Shown one piece after another: positions 33,094-33,181 of a stretch of 33,181 bases of DNA. The notes under the pieces were generated by a model, which saw only the letters and a list, made by a program, of their open reading frames with translations, searched no databases and had not been told where the DNA came from. Position 1 is the first letter of the stretch. Every line of letters begins with the position of its first letter. Origin of the DNA: Acidimicrobiales bacterium (GTDB lineage: Bacteria; Actinomycetota; Acidimicrobiia; Acidimicrobiales; Ilumatobacteraceae); contig JAURJB010000014.1 of NCBI GenBank assembly GCA_030832455.1, positions 1-33,181 of the forward strand, given 5' to 3'. The translations under genes and the position numbers were made by a program.

Positions 33094-33181
33094 ATGCCAC
33101 TTCATCCGCAAGCACAAGCAGTAGCCGACTTTTATGCCGCAATGCGTACCACTCCATTTGAAGAGTTGTCTCCAGAAGATG
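33094..33181 (+). CDS. Start of a probable alpha/beta hydrolase (cut by window end)
   Basis: The open frame from ATG 33094 begins MPLHPQAQAVADFYAAMRTT and continues PFEELSPED. This resembles the N-terminal cap of hormone-sensitive-lipase-type esterases (MPLDPQ...LSPEEAR). TAGAGT (33082-33087) lies at -12 to -7 and overlaps the MFS stop. The catalytic part is outside the window, so the call is tentative. Confidence 0.55.
   Translation, partial: MPLHPQAQAVADFYAAMRTTPFEELSPED

Noticed and set aside
1-33181. CRISPR array, insertion sequence or prophage
   Set aside because: I saw no regularly spaced repeats, transposase, integrase or phage structural gene on either strand.

Overview
The window looks like a chromosomal segment of a mid-GC actinobacterium. 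Acidimicrobiia or a related aquatic lineage is my best guess. The evidence is an HU protein with an H1-like Lys/Ala/Pro tail, a stand-alone MftD-like flavoprotein, a decayed two-domain (mycothiol-synthase-like) GNAT protein, and many first-in-operon genes with a TANNNT -10 box directly before the start codon, which is the leaderless arrangement common in actinobacteria. The taxonomy is inference; no rRNA is present.

Left part (1-9.3 kb): the end of a thioredoxin gene, a truncated YeeE/YedE-like fragment, a translationally coupled pair of Gfo/Idh/MocA oxidoreductases, and two small unknown genes. Next comes a small lipoprotein gene bracketed by two 49-bp direct repeats, close to a tRNA-Arg(CCT) gene. 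It is followed by a His-containing lipoprotein, a KtrB/KtrA potassium uptake pair, TspO, and a fasciclin-domain lipoprotein.

Middle part (9.3-14.6 kb): a compact toxin-antitoxin island. A Phd-type antitoxin/VapC PIN toxin pair has a perfect palindrome over its probable promoter. After a DUF2855 gene comes an XRE regulator coupled to a small nucleotidyltransferase-like protein. HU and an old-yellow-enzyme-type flavoprotein follow. Two inverted repeats lie before the latter gene.

Right-centre (14.6-26.4 kb): the most distinctive region. Two divergent dimethylglycine/sarcosine dehydrogenase-like proteins (FAD domain plus GcvT-like C1-transfer half) head a cluster. The rightward arm continues with an MttB-family methyltransferase without pyrrolysine, an MftD-like FMN oxidase, an alkylsulfatase-like metallo-beta-lactamase protein and a formylglycine-type sulfatase. 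The arrangement suggests catabolism of a sulfated and/or N-methylated compound: sulfate release, demethylation, and capture of C1 units on tetrahydrofolate. The substrate is not known from sequence alone.

Right end (26.4-33.2 kb): a decayed GNAT acetyltransferase gene, two ABC-F ATPases, an M20 amidohydrolase, an MFS exporter, and the start of a probable alpha/beta hydrolase. Gene packing is very tight throughout, with 1-4 bp overlaps and convergent stops that abut or overlap.
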